Assembly: GCA_000985875.1 (NCBI GenBank)
Contig: CCRI01000020.1
Coordinates: 50,024-114,023, forward strand
From: Neorhizobium galegae bv. officinalis
GTDB lineage: Bacteria > Pseudomonadota > Alphaproteobacteria > Rhizobiales > Rhizobiaceae
Direction: 5' to 3'
Length of the DNA: 64,000 nucleotides
In this document: positions 1 through 7,887 of the stretch, in pieces
Numbering within the stretch: the stretch's first letter is position 1
Layout: each line of letters opens with the position of its first letter
Position numbers and translations under genes: made by a program
Notes under the pieces: generated by a model
Seen by the model: the letters and a program-made list of their open reading frames with translations, nothing else
What the model was told of the DNA's origin: nothing
Database searches by the model: none

Positions 1-99
1 CCCGCCTCAGTTGACGAGGATTATCTTTTCGGTCTTCATGCAAGGCGGCAGTCATGTGATGTCATACTCACCTGGGCGCCCGGAATGGAGGAACCCCAA

Positions 100-1692
100 A
101 TGAAATGGATGAAGCATGTGGCTCTCGCCACGGCTCTGACGCTGTCTGCACCGATCGGCGCGTTCGCCGATACCCCCGCCGACCAGCTGATCGTCGGCCT
201 CAGCATGAACAATATCCTGACGCTTGACCCGGCGGCGATTTCAGGCCGCGAGGCGACGGGTGTCATCGCCAATCTCTATGATACGCTCGTGGAGCTTGCG
301 CCGGACAAGAAGACGGTCAATCCGGGTCTCGCCAGCGCCTGGACGGTCGCGGATGACGGTTCGATCACCTTCACGCTGCGGGACGGCGCGAAGTTCACGT
401 CCGGCAATCCGGTCAGGGCTGAAGATGTCGTCTGGTCGATCAAGCGCAACATCAGCCTTGGCCTGGTCGGCGCGGGCGTCTGGTCGTCCTTCGGTTACAA
501 GGCCAACAATATCGACCAGCTGCTGACGGCCGACGGCAACAAGATCACCCTCAAGCCGGCCCAGCCGACCGATCCGCAGCTCACGCTCGACATTTTTGGC
601 AAGCCGGATGCCAGCGCGGTTATCGACATGAAGACCGCCATGAGCCACGAGGCGAACGGCGACAAGGCCGCCGCCTGGCTGAAGATCAATGTCGCAGGCT
701 CCGGCGCCTTCAGCCTGACGCGCTGGTCCTCCAACGAAATGCTCATCCTGACGCGTTTCGACGACTACTGGGGCGAAAAGCCCAAGATGAAGCGCGTGAT
801 CTTCCGGCACATGCCGGAATCCCAGACCAAGCGGCTGATGCTGGAAAAGGGCGACGTGGACGTCGCAATCGGCCTTTCGGTTCCCGATATCGCCGCGCTC
901 GGCAAGAACAAGGACGTCGAGGTGCAGAGCACGCCGAGCTCGGGCTTCTACTTCCTCGCCGTGAGCATGAAGGACGAGCGCTTCAAGAACCCGGATGTGC
1001 GCCTCGCGATCCGCCACCTGATCGACTATGACGGCATCAACAAGTCGATCATGCCGAATTACGGCACCAAGCGTCTTCGACCGGTCGCCGAAGGCGTCGT
1101 CGGCAGCTTGGCCGATCCGGATTACAAGCTCGACGTCGCCAAGGCGAAGGAACTGCTCGCCAAGGCAGGTTATCCCGACGGTTTCCCGGTCAGGCTCCTG
1201 ACGCTCAACGAGCCGCCGTTCACGGACACCGCCACCGCAATCCAGGCAACCCTTGCCCAGGCCGGCATCAAGGCCGAAATCGTCCAGGGCGCCGGCGACC
1301 AGGTCTATGGCCCGATGCGCGAGCGCAAGTTCGAAATGCTCGTCGGTCGCGGCGGCGGCGGCCAGGAGCCACATCCGCATTCCAACCTGCGCGCTCTCGT
1401 CATCAACCCGAACAATGCCGACGACGCCAAGCTCAGCGGCATCATCGGCTGGCGCACGTCCTTCTTCGACCAGCAGCTGAACGACATGTCCGCCAAGGCG
1501 CTGGTGGAGCGCGACCAGGCGAAGCAGAAGACGGCCTATGAAGACATCCAGAAGCGATACGAGGAACTCGTTCCTGCGCTGCAGCCGATTTCGGCGGTCA
1601 TCGACAGCGTCGTCTATCGCGCCGACGTCAAGGGCTATGTGAACCACTACGGCTGGACGGTCCGTCTGCGCAGCGTGTCCAAGCAGCGCTGA
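100..1692 (+). CDS. ABC transporter substrate-binding protein, family 5 (peptide/opine/sugar-acid type)
   Basis: Predicted periplasmic binding protein of an oligopeptide/dipeptide-type ABC importer, 530 residues, the usual size for SBP_bac_5 proteins. An N-terminal signal peptide ends near GAFA-DTPAD (about residue 23). The ATG at 100 is chosen over the in-frame ATG at 85 because the latter overlaps a strong GGAGGAA ribosome site at 87-93. No permease or ATPase genes lie beside it in the window, and a terminator follows directly. It closely resembles the binding protein at 11508-13112 along its whole length (both share the NILTLDPAAI and RGGGGQ stretches), so it probably serves that importer or recognises a related ligand. 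The ligand is not deducible; sugar acids are an inference from the neighbours. Confidence 0.9.
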   Translation: MKWMKHVALATALTLSAPIGAFADTPADQLIVGLSMNNILTLDPAAISGREATGVIANLYDTLVELAPDKKTVNPGLASAWTVADDGSITFTLRDGAKFTSGNPVRAEDVVWSIKRNISLGLVGAGVWSSFGYKANNIDQLLTADGNKITLKPAQPTDPQLTLDIFGKPDASAVIDMKTAMSHEANGDKAAAWLKINVAGSGAFSLTRWSSNEMLILTRFDDYWGEKPKMKRVIFRHMPESQTKRLMLEKGDVDVAIGLSVPDIAALGKNKDVEVQSTPSSGFYFLAVSMKDERFKNPDVRLAIRHLIDYDGINKSIMPNYGTKRLRPVAEGVVGSLADPDYKLDVAKAKELLAKAGYPDGFPVRLLTLNEPPFTDTATAIQATLAQAGIKAEIVQGAGDQVYGPMRERKFEMLVGRGGGGQEPHPHSNLRALVINPNNADDAKLSGIIGWRTSFFDQQLNDMSAKALVERDQAKQKTAYEDIQKRYEELVPALQPISAVIDSVVYRADVKGYVNHYGWTVRLRSVSKQR

Positions 1693-1723
1693 TCACCAAC
1701 CTCTAAGTCCCTCCCAGGACGAG

Positions 1724-1753
1724 CGCTCGCAACCTTGGTTGCGGGCGTTTTTT
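1724..1753 (+). terminator. Rho-independent terminator after the binding protein gene
   Basis: A ten-base-pair stem (CGCTCGCAAC pairing with GTTGCGGGCG, one G-T wobble) with a short loop is followed by six T residues. It lies 32 bases past the stop codon of the binding protein gene. Confidence 0.85.
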
Positions 1754-1769
1754 ATGGGCCGCGGACGCG

Positions 1770-1799
1770 AAAAAACCGGCAGGGCGGACCTGCCGGCTG
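1770..1799 (-). terminator. Rho-independent terminator for the kdgD transcript
   Basis: Read on the minus strand, AGCCGGCAGG pairs with CCTGCCGGTT around a five-base loop and runs into a T tract (six A residues on the plus strand at 1770-1775). It lies just past the stop codon of the kdgD-like gene, back to back with the plus-strand terminator at 1724-1753. Confidence 0.8.
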
Positions 1800-1832
1800 A
1801 TGCTCTCGGGAAAGGCTTGGAGAGGAGGACGC

Positions 1833-2771
1833 CTATTCGGCCGCCTGCGCCCCGGGAGCGTTGGTGCGATAGGGCTCGCAGAGAGCCTCCATCATCCTGA
1901 CTTCTTCGGCGGTCAGGTCGGTCAGCGGGGCGCGAACCGGACCTGCATCGAAGCCCATCAGCCGCACGCCGGCCTTGATGGCGGAAACTGCGTAACCCTT
2001 CTGGCGGTTGCGGATCTCCATGAACGGATAGAAGAAGTCGATGAGGATCCGGTTGGTGGCGGCCGTATCGCCGGCCCGGAGCGCCTTGTAGAACGTCTGG
2101 GCCAGGCCCGGAACGAAGTTGAAGACGGCCGACGAATAGGTGGTTACGCCCGCGCCGAGATAGGCGTCCGCAAAAAGCTCGGCCGTCGGCATGCCGCCGA
2201 GATAGGTTAGGCGGTCGCCCATGACAGCGGTGATCTTGCGCACCAGGCCGATATCGCCGGAACCGTCCTTGAACCCGACCAGATTGGGGCAGGCCTCGCA
2301 AAGGCGCGCCAGCGTTTCCGCAGTCAGGATGGAATTGTCGCGGTTATAAACCATCACGCCGATGCCGACAGACTGGCAGACGGTCTTGATATGCTGGTAA
2401 AGGCCTTCCTGGCTGGCATCCATCAGGTAGTGCGGCAGCAGGAGAATGCCGTCGGCACCGGCCTTTTCTGCAGACTTGGCGATCGAGACCGCGATACGCG
2501 TCCCGTAACCGCAGCCGGCGACGATCGGCGTGCTGCCGGCCGAGGCCTTGGCGGCGGCGATGATGTCCGGAATTTCGGAGGGCTCCAGGGAAAAGAACTC
2601 GCCCGTGCCGCCGGCGGCAAAAAGCACCGAAGCGTCGAACCCGGCGAGCCAGCCGACATGCTGCTCGTAGGCCTTGCGGTTGAAGAGGCCATCCTTGCCA
2701 AACGGCGTGACGGGGAACGACAGGAGGCCGGCGCCGAGCGCATGCTTCAGTTCATTTGGATCCATAGACAT
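1833..2771 (-). CDS. kdgD: 5-dehydro-4-deoxyglucarate dehydratase (DapA superfamily)
   Basis: Cytosolic class I lyase of the DHDPS/NAL superfamily, 312 residues. It dehydrates and decarboxylates 5-dehydro-4-deoxy-D-glucarate to 2,5-dioxopentanoate in oxidative hexarate/hexuronate breakdown. The N-terminal ALGAGLLSFPVTPF stretch is characteristic of KdgD rather than DapA. The Schiff-base lysine is visible in VGFKDGSGD and the active-site tyrosine in VMVYNRDN. The ATG at 2771 has AAGGGA upstream; an alternative ATG lies two codons in. It is transcribed behind the GntR gene at 2854-3618 with an 82-base gap holding a perfect palindrome, and opposite an enolase-superfamily dehydratase that could supply its substrate. 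Confident on family; the exact substrate is inferred from KdgD-like sequence and context. Confidence 0.88.
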   Translation of the reverse strand: MSMDPNELKHALGAGLLSFPVTPFGKDGLFNRKAYEQHVGWLAGFDASVLFAAGGTGEFFSLEPSEIPDIIAAAKASAGSTPIVAGCGYGTRIAVSIAKSAEKAGADGILLLPHYLMDASQEGLYQHIKTVCQSVGIGVMVYNRDNSILTAETLARLCEACPNLVGFKDGSGDIGLVRKITAVMGDRLTYLGGMPTAELFADAYLGAGVTTYSSAVFNFVPGLAQTFYKALRAGDTAATNRILIDFFYPFMEIRNRQKGYAVSAIKAGVRLMGFDAGPVRAPLTDLTAEEVRMMEALCEPYRTNAPGAQAAE

Positions 2772-2808
2772 GGCAGTCCCTTCCTGGTTGATTTCCAGAA
2801 GGCTACCA

Positions 2809-2823
2809 AGTCATATTATGACT
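2809..2823. promoter_or_regulatory. Candidate GntR/FadR-type operator upstream of kdgD
   Basis: A perfect 15-base palindrome, AGTCATA-T-TATGACT, lies 38 bases upstream of the kdgD start codon, between kdgD and the GntR gene. Short palindromes of this length are typical targets of FCD-type GntR dimers. Assignment to the adjacent regulator is inference. A related but weaker sequence occurs at 3697-3708. Confidence 0.55.
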
Positions 2824-2853
2824 GTCAATAGTTGTATTATCTTCAACGGCGCA

Positions 2854-3618
2854 TCAAGGCCGCCGTATCAGTGAGCGATAGCGCTGCTGGCTCCCCCTGA
2901 GATGCATGCGCATGGCGTCGCGAGCGGCCGAATCATCGCCATCGGTGATTGCGCGGGCAATACGGGCATGTTCATCCTGGATCTGCGCCAGGTATTCGGG
3001 CGGCGAAATCTCGGCCTCGCCCTCCTGCAGCAACGATCGCGGGATCATCTGCTTGCCGATCGCCTCCAGAAGTTCCCGAAAACGCGGATTATTGGTCGCA
3101 TCCGCGATGGCCAGATGGAATGCCCGATCGCTTTCGACCGTCGCCGCACCGGCGGCGATCTGCCGCTTGATCGTCTCGAGACACTCGAAGATCAGCTCCT
3201 GCTGTGCCGGTGACGAACGGATCGCGGCGAGACCCGCGGCCTCTATCTCGATCGCAGCGCGAACTTCCAGCATTTCGATGATGGAGGAAACGCGGCTGGC
3301 ATCCACGGTGCGGAAACCCGCCTGCAGCCCGCCTTGCGGCGCCAGAACGAAGACGCCGACGCCGTGGCGGACCTCGACGAGATTATCGGCCCGCAACGAA
3401 GCGATCGCCTCGCGGATGACCGTGCGGCTGACCTCGTATTGCAGCGTCAGCCCGCTCTCCGTGGGCAGCTTGTCACCGGGCTTCAACGCGCCGCTCGCGA
3501 TCGCATCCCGCATCCGCCGGCCAACCGTCTCGACCAGATTGCGGCCCTTTCGCGAGGGCGCTTCCCCGGCGATGTTATCTGCCCTCTTCAATCTCTGCCC
3601 GCTCCGTCGTTTTGACAT
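2854..3618 (-). CDS. GntR-family transcriptional regulator, FadR/FCD subfamily (hexarate module)
   Basis: DNA-binding regulator of 254 residues. An N-terminal winged helix-turn-helix spans about residues 25-95 (GDKLPTESGLTLQYEVSRTV, then VREAIASLRA and HGVGVFV), followed by an all-helical FCD ligand-binding domain. FCD regulators usually sense a sugar acid, keto acid or amino acid and are often repressors. It is first in a minus-strand unit with kdgD and divergent from the enolase-superfamily gene at 3832, so it is well placed to control both. Candidate operators are at 2809-2823 and 3697-3708. No strong ribosome site is seen before the chosen ATG. Confidence 0.88.
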   Translation of the reverse strand: MSKRRSGQRLKRADNIAGEAPSRKGRNLVETVGRRMRDAIASGALKPGDKLPTESGLTLQYEVSRTVIREAIASLRADNLVEVRHGVGVFVLAPQGGLQAGFRTVDASRVSSIIEMLEVRAAIEIEAAGLAAIRSSPAQQELIFECLETIKRQIAAGAATVESDRAFHLAIADATNNPRFRELLEAIGKQMIPRSLLQEGEAEISPPEYLAQIQDEHARIARAITDGDDSAARDAMRMHLRGSQQRYRSLIRRP

Positions 3619-3696
3619 TTCAGTTACTTAGAGGGGTAAAACCCCATGGCATTGTCAAGCGCCGGCCAAGAAATTTATTGACGCCCGGCCATAGAC

Positions 3697-3708
3697 CTAT
3701 AGTATGAG
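3697..3708. promoter_or_regulatory. Candidate second operator in the divergent GntR/dehydratase intergenic region
   Basis: CTATAGTATGAG resembles the core of the palindrome at 2809-2823 (TATA and TATGA arms around one base). Immediately downstream an ACCTATGAGGT-type dyad (3712-3722) adds partial symmetry. The position between two divergent genes fits an operator, but symmetry is imperfect and the link to the neighbouring GntR is inference. Confidence 0.35.
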
Positions 3709-3831
3709 ATGACCTATGAGGTATGATGACGCGGCGGAGTGACGCATATTCATCGGCTTCGATCCGGCCCTTGCCGGATCCGAAATGAAATGGCGGAGGT
3801 TCGTCCCTCTGCTTCTGACAGGAGGAATTTC

Positions 3832-4980
3832 GTGAAGATCGTAGACGTCAATGTGCGCGTATTCTCTCATACCACGCGCCGCCACCAGGATACTGCCGGC
3901 CATGCTCATCCGGGCCCGCCGCACAAGGTCAACCTGGCGCTGCTGACCATTGCCGATGACGACGGTGCGGAAGGCTATTGCTTTGCCCCGCCGGAAGTCG
4001 TTCGCCCGCATGTGATCGACAAGTTCGTCAAGAAGGTGCTGATCGGCGAAGATCCGTTCGCGCGCGAACGGCTGTGGCAGGATCTCGCTCACTGGCAGCG
4101 CGGCAGCGCGATGCAGTTGACCGACCGGACGCTCGCGATCGTCGATTGCGCCCTGTGGGACCTTGCCGGCCGCAAGCTCAACATGCCGGTCCACAAGCTG
4201 ATCGGCAGCTACCGCGAAAAGATCCCGGCCTACGGCTCGATCATGTGTGGCGATGAACTGGAGAACGGCCTCGCAACGCCGGAGGATTACGGCCGGTTTG
4301 GCGAAAAGCTGGTCAAGCGCGGCTACAAGGGCATCAAGCTGCATACCTGGATGCCGCCGGTCTCCTGGGCGCCTGATGTCAAGATGGATCTCAAGGCCTG
4401 CGCCGCGGTTCGCGAGGCGGTCGGCCCGGATATCCACCTGATGATCGACGCCTTCCACTGGTACACCCGCACGGAAGCGCTGGAACTCGGCAAGGGCCTC
4501 GAAAAGCTCGGCTTCGACTGGATCGAGGAGCCGATGGACGAGCAGAGTTCGGCTTCCTATGCCTGGCTTGCGGAAAACCTCGACATTCCGGTCCTCGGTC
4601 CGGAAAGCGCCGGCGGCAAGCATTTCAGCCGTGCCGAATGGATCACCTCGAAGGCCTGCGACATCCTGCGCACCGGCGTCCACGACGTCGGCGGCATCAG
4701 CCCGGCGATGAAGACCATGCATCTGGCCGAATCCTTCGGCATGAACTGCGAAATCCACGGCAATGGCGCCCCGAACCTGATCATCGCCGCCTGCACCAAG
4801 AATGCGAAATGGTACGAGCGCGGCCTGCTGCACCCGTTCCTCGAGTATGACGACGGCTTCGAATACCTGAACGCCCTGGTAGACCCGATGGACGAGGACG
4901 GTTTCGTTCATATTTCCGACAAGCCGGGCATGGGCGAAGACATCAACTTCGACTTCATCAACGCCAATCTGGTTGGTTGA
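3832..4980 (+). CDS. Mandelate racemase/muconate lactonizing (enolase superfamily) sugar-acid dehydratase
   Basis: Enolase-superfamily enzyme of 382 residues with a capping domain and TIM barrel. Catalytic landmarks: a Lys-x-His motif in GIKLHTWMPP; metal-ligand positions in LMIDAFHWY, WIEEPMDEQ and LGPESAGGKH; and a histidine in EIHGNGAPN acting as general base in the MR subgroup. Members abstract the alpha proton of a carboxylate and commonly dehydrate aldonates or hexarates. The GTG at 3832 is chosen because GGAGGA lies at 3821-3826; longer in-frame readings lack this. Divergent from a GntR gene and paired with kdgD, it is most simply a hexarate (glucarate/galactarate-type) dehydratase. 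The substrate is inferred; a lactone cycloisomerase is an alternative. Confidence 0.85.
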   Translation: MKIVDVNVRVFSHTTRRHQDTAGHAHPGPPHKVNLALLTIADDDGAEGYCFAPPEVVRPHVIDKFVKKVLIGEDPFARERLWQDLAHWQRGSAMQLTDRTLAIVDCALWDLAGRKLNMPVHKLIGSYREKIPAYGSIMCGDELENGLATPEDYGRFGEKLVKRGYKGIKLHTWMPPVSWAPDVKMDLKACAAVREAVGPDIHLMIDAFHWYTRTEALELGKGLEKLGFDWIEEPMDEQSSASYAWLAENLDIPVLGPESAGGKHFSRAEWITSKACDILRTGVHDVGGISPAMKTMHLAESFGMNCEIHGNGAPNLIIAACTKNAKWYERGLLHPFLEYDDGFEYLNALVDPMDEDGFVHISDKPGMGEDINFDFINANLVG

Positions 4981-5014
4981 ACGCTTAATCTGCCTCCCAA
5001 GCAGGAAAGAGAAG

Positions 5015-5040
5015 CCCGGTCCCATTTTGGGGTCGGGTTT
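5015..5040 (+). terminator. Probable terminator after the enolase-superfamily gene
   Basis: CCCGGTCCC pairs with GGGGTCGGG (nine base pairs, two G-T wobbles) around an ATTT(T) loop, then TTTCTTGCTTTT. It lies 34 bases past the stop codon. Confidence 0.65.
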
Positions 5041-5073
5041 CTTGCTTTTGCAGTCGGCACAAGCGTGTCGCCC

Positions 5074-5227
5074 GTGATTGGATCCTCGGGTCAAGCCCGA
5101 GGATGACGACGGAGACGGTGTGCCGTGTGCCCAAAGTAAGCAGCGCAATGGGCCAAAACGGCACTTTTGGGAGAGTAAATTCCCCACACGCTCGTCATCC
5201 TCGGGCTTGACCCGAGGATCCAATCAC
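5074..5227. repeat. Perfect 36-bp inverted repeat of a rhizobial palindromic intergenic element
   Basis: Arm 5074-5109 is the exact reverse complement of arm 5192-5227, separated by 82 bases. Each arm itself contains the small palindrome CCTCGGGTCAAGCCCGAGG, so each copy can fold alone. This core is a widespread short intergenic repeat in Rhizobiales genomes, known to me from the frequent spurious translation of MDPRVKPEDDE-like peptides. Confidence 0.85.
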
Positions 5228-5303
5228 CGAGGATCAAAAGCTCTCGGCCAACACTCCGGCGCCCCGCGCAGTCGCCTGCCGTGGCTTTTCAAAGATCGGA
5301 GAG

Positions 5304-5360
5304 CCCACACGAATGCGGAACCTCATAGTAAATAATAGTATGGCTCCGCATTCGCGTGGC
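5304..5360. repeat. Imperfect inverted repeat with AT-rich loop
   Basis: Arms at about 5304-5322 and 5342-5360 share a perfectly complementary core (CGAATGCGGA with TCCGCATTCG) and flanking partial pairing. The loop is AT-rich (TCATAGTAAATAATAGTAT). Possibly another short palindromic element or a transcript-stabilising hairpin. No function is visible. Confidence 0.55.
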
Positions 5361-5769
5361 CTTCGGCGTCTTTTCGGGGTGTCCAGCCCCTACAGGTGAT
5401 CACCTCGCCTCGCTGCGTGGCTTCGTTCGCGGTTTCCTTTCGGGAAACCCTGCCACTTGCACGGCTCAACCGAACCCGGCCCGGCGGCCAGGGGGAGGCT
5501 TGATAGGAATGTTCGTCTTTTGACGAGCACTCCATGGCTTTCACCTCTTCCACCACCCCGCACGTTACGGTTCCGATGAAAGCGCCGGCTCCCGCCTGCC
5601 CGCGAACGTCTCGCGAAACACTCCGGCGACGGAAGCGGGGAGATTGTAGGCATGGTTTGGGAAGGTGGGGATGATGAGGCGGTCAAGTTATTGGAGATGC
5701 TCGGCAGGGGCGCCTGGTTGTCCACGGGCAGACATGGAAAGACAGCGTTGGAAGGTGCACCCCGCCATA

Positions 5770-5967
5770 CCCCCCTCTGTCCTGCCGGACATCTCCCCCT
5801 CAAGGGGGGAGATCTGCCAGAAGCAAGGTTTTACCCGACCAGGAGCCTTGAGCTTGCCGATTCCACTCCCACAGCTTCCTGCCCTCGCAAATCAGAGAGG
5901 GACCGCTGAGCAAGCCTCCTTCGATCTCCCCCCTTGAGGGGGAGATGTCCGGCAGGACAGAGGGGGG
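5770..5967. repeat. Perfect 45-bp inverted repeat flanking about 108 bases
   Basis: Arm 5770-5814 is the exact reverse complement of arm 5923-5967. Both contain the CTGTCCTGCCGGACATCTCC stretch found as a dispersed palindromic repeat in rhizobial intergenic DNA. The enclosed 108 bases have no recognisable gene. Paired inverted copies suggest either two insertions in opposite orientation or one MITE-like unit with long terminal arms. Confidence 0.85.
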
Positions 5968-6069
5968 TGCCACACGGCACAATCTTACTTTTCAGGAATG
6001 CTCAGAGGGACGCAAGCCTCGACCAGATACAAGCCCGCATTTCGAAAAGGGCATGCCTTTCAGCCCACT

Positions 6070-7128
6070 TCACATCACCCGATCGAGCCAGTCCATCGCA
6101 TGGTCCTGCTGATCGACAGGGAACGCATGCGCGGCGCCCGGCCAAAGCCGCGTTTCGAGGCAACGTTCCGCATCCGCGGCCGCCCAGATGGCATGGAGTT
6201 GCTGCTGCGCCGCCAAGGCGGCAGGCACCGGAAAGTGCCGGTCTTCGGCGCCGCTGAAGATCAGCGCGGGTTTCGGCGCGGTAAGCCCTGCAAAATGGGG
6301 ATAGTCGATCTTTCCCGCGATCGGTGGATGCAACATGGAAAAGGCCGACTGGCCGCGAAGCTGGTTGTTGCCCGGCTGCATGAGGCCCTGCAGCGTTCCC
6401 ATCCAGCCACCGGCGACACAGGCCCTGGCATCGTCCGAAAGTGCGGCCGCCTGCCAGGCGCGCGAGCCGCCCATCGAATACCCGAAGCTTGCCACGCGGC
6501 TTCCATCGACGCCGGGCAGCGCGCGAAGCCATGCCATGGCCTCTAGGTCTTCGAGCAGGATCACGGAAGCGTAGGAAACCCCGAACTGCATGAGATTGGC
6601 CGCCAGCGCCTGCTGCGCTTCGTAACCGTTGCCTTTCCGGCTGCCCCACCCGAGCGCGTCGGCGCAAAGCACGGTGTAACCGCGCCGGGCGAGTTCATTG
6701 CCGACATGCCGGCCGCCGTAGAGTTTCGCCGCCCATCGATCCGTGTCCGCCGCAAGCTCGGAAGCCTCGCCGGTGCGGCGGATCATCTTCTCCTTGCCGA
6801 TCGAGAAGAACGAGCCGTGGTCGTGCAGGAGCAGCACGGCAGGCGTAACGCCGGCTGTATCGGGGCGAAGGAGATAGGCTCTCGTCGTTTCGCCGTTCGA
6901 GAAGGCAAGCTCGAGTTCTTGGCCCGTGCATCCGTCTTCAGCCCACTCTCTGACGACCGACCCGCTTGCGGACACGACCCGCTCGACACCGAGGGCCTGC
7001 CGCACCTTGTCCCGCGTGCGCTCCTTCCAGTCCGGAAAGGCTTCCGCCGACGGTTGGAAATTCCAGTCGAACGAGAGGTTGTCGCGCAGCCTCGCGGCGA
7101 GGCTCGACATGTTCTCGCTGTCGATCAT
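6070..7128 (-). CDS. Alpha/beta hydrolase, dienelactone-hydrolase/acetyl-esterase-like
   Basis: Cytosolic serine hydrolase of 352 residues with no signal peptide. The nucleophile elbow is GYSMGG (in ASFGYSMGGSRAW), the acid is probably the Asp in GAEDRHFPV and the histidine is in GAAHAFP. The LLHDHGSFF stretch forms the oxyanion-hole region. The overall layout resembles large Abhydrolase_7-type esterases. Its ATG overlaps the stop codon of the upstream GntR gene by four bases (ATGA), so it is translationally coupled as last gene of the importer operon. It may de-esterify or open a lactone of the imported compound. The substrate is unknown. Confidence 0.82.
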   Translation of the reverse strand: MIDSENMSSLAARLRDNLSFDWNFQPSAEAFPDWKERTRDKVRQALGVERVVSASGSVVREWAEDGCTGQELELAFSNGETTRAYLLRPDTAGVTPAVLLLHDHGSFFSIGKEKMIRRTGEASELAADTDRWAAKLYGGRHVGNELARRGYTVLCADALGWGSRKGNGYEAQQALAANLMQFGVSYASVILLEDLEAMAWLRALPGVDGSRVASFGYSMGGSRAWQAAALSDDARACVAGGWMGTLQGLMQPGNNQLRGQSAFSMLHPPIAGKIDYPHFAGLTAPKPALIFSGAEDRHFPVPAALAAQQQLHAIWAAADAERCLETRLWPGAAHAFPVDQQDHAMDWLDRVM

Positions 7129-7859
7129 TGCTGTTGCCGCAGCCTTTCGAGCATCCGGTCCCGGCTGTCGCCCAGGTGCCTGCGCATCGCACCGCGCGCG
7201 CCTTCCACGTCACGGGCTTCGATAGCCTTGAGAATGGCACGATGTTCTTCACCGACGCGCGCGAGATGCACGGAGAGGCTCGCGTCGTCGACCGCATGGG
7301 TCGAAAGCCGCATGCGGGGCATCAGGGTCTCGCCGAGATAGTTGAAGATGCGAAAAAAGTGCTCGTTGTGGCTGGCGGTGGCAACGGCGCGATGAAAATC
7401 GAAATCCGCCTGCGTGTCCCGGCTTGCGCGACGGACGGCGACATCCATGGCCTTGCAGGCGGCCGTCATCGCCTGGATATCCGCCTGGGTCCGCCGGTCG
7501 GCGGCAAGAGCTGCCGCTTCGGATTCGATGCCGATACGCAGTTCGAGCCCCTTTACCAGGTTTTCGACCAGCATCAGGTTTTCTTCGCCAAGGCGGAAAG
7601 GCGCGACACCCGCGTCCTGGCGAACGAAGACACCGATGCCATGATGGATCGAGACGAGGCCGCTCGCCCGAAGATTGGCGATCGCCTCCCGGACAACCGT
7701 CCGGCTGACGCCCAGTTCGTCGATCAGCGCCTTTTCCGTCGGAAGCTTCGACCCACGCGGATACTCCCCGAGCTTGATGCGCTCGGCGATCGTGCGAACG
7801 ACCTGCGAACTCAGGGTCTCCCTGCGGCGCCAGGTCGGGGATGGGGCTTCAGCTGTCAT
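7125..7859 (-). CDS. GntR-family transcriptional regulator, FadR/FCD subfamily (importer operon)
   Basis: Regulator of about 244 residues. The winged helix-turn-helix includes GSKLPTEKALIDELGVSRTV and HHGIGVFV; the rest is a helical FCD domain. The ATG at 7859 is preferred because GGAG sits six bases upstream; an in-frame ATG at 7871 (four codons longer) has no ribosome site. It lies inside the seven-gene minus-strand operon between the ATPase and the hydrolase, so it is co-transcribed with the importer it presumably controls. The likely target is the dyad upstream of the operon at 13167-13185. Confidence 0.87.
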   Translation of the reverse strand: MTAEAPSPTWRRRETLSSQVVRTIAERIKLGEYPRGSKLPTEKALIDELGVSRTVVREAIANLRASGLVSIHHGIGVFVRQDAGVAPFRLGEENLMLVENLVKGLELRIGIESEAAALAADRRTQADIQAMTAACKAMDVAVRRASRDTQADFDFHRAVATASHNEHFFRIFNYLGETLMPRMRLSTHAVDDASLSVHLARVGEEHRAILKAIEARDVEGARGAMRRHLGDSRDRMLERLRQQQ

Positions 7860-7887
7860 CGGGCACTCCATGGCGCAGATGTGAAAC

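Larger units (their letters stand above)
4981..6069. other. Gene-free stretch of about 1.1 kb filled with inverted repeats
   Basis: No credible gene is seen here. Open frames in this stretch lack ribosome sites and consist of translated repeat sequence. The stretch holds a terminator and three inverted-repeat structures (5074-5227, 5304-5360, 5770-5967). The remaining parts (about 5361-5769) show no recognised element. This looks like an accumulation site for short palindromic intergenic elements of the kind common in Rhizobiales. Confidence 0.7.

Noticed and set aside
241..1647. Long minus-strand open frame (468 codons) opposite the first binding-protein gene
   Set aside because: It mirrors the codon structure of the plus-strand gene, has no ribosome site or domain, and the plus-strand protein is clearly real. 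High GC makes such antisense frames common here.
3697..5223. Minus-strand open frame of 508 codons across the enolase-superfamily gene
   Set aside because: Its start lies in the palindromic repeat (MDPRVKPEDDE-type translation) and the rest is antisense to a well-supported enzyme.
5323..5803. Minus-strand open frames in the repeat-rich gap
   Set aside because: They are translations of intergenic palindromic repeats without start signals.
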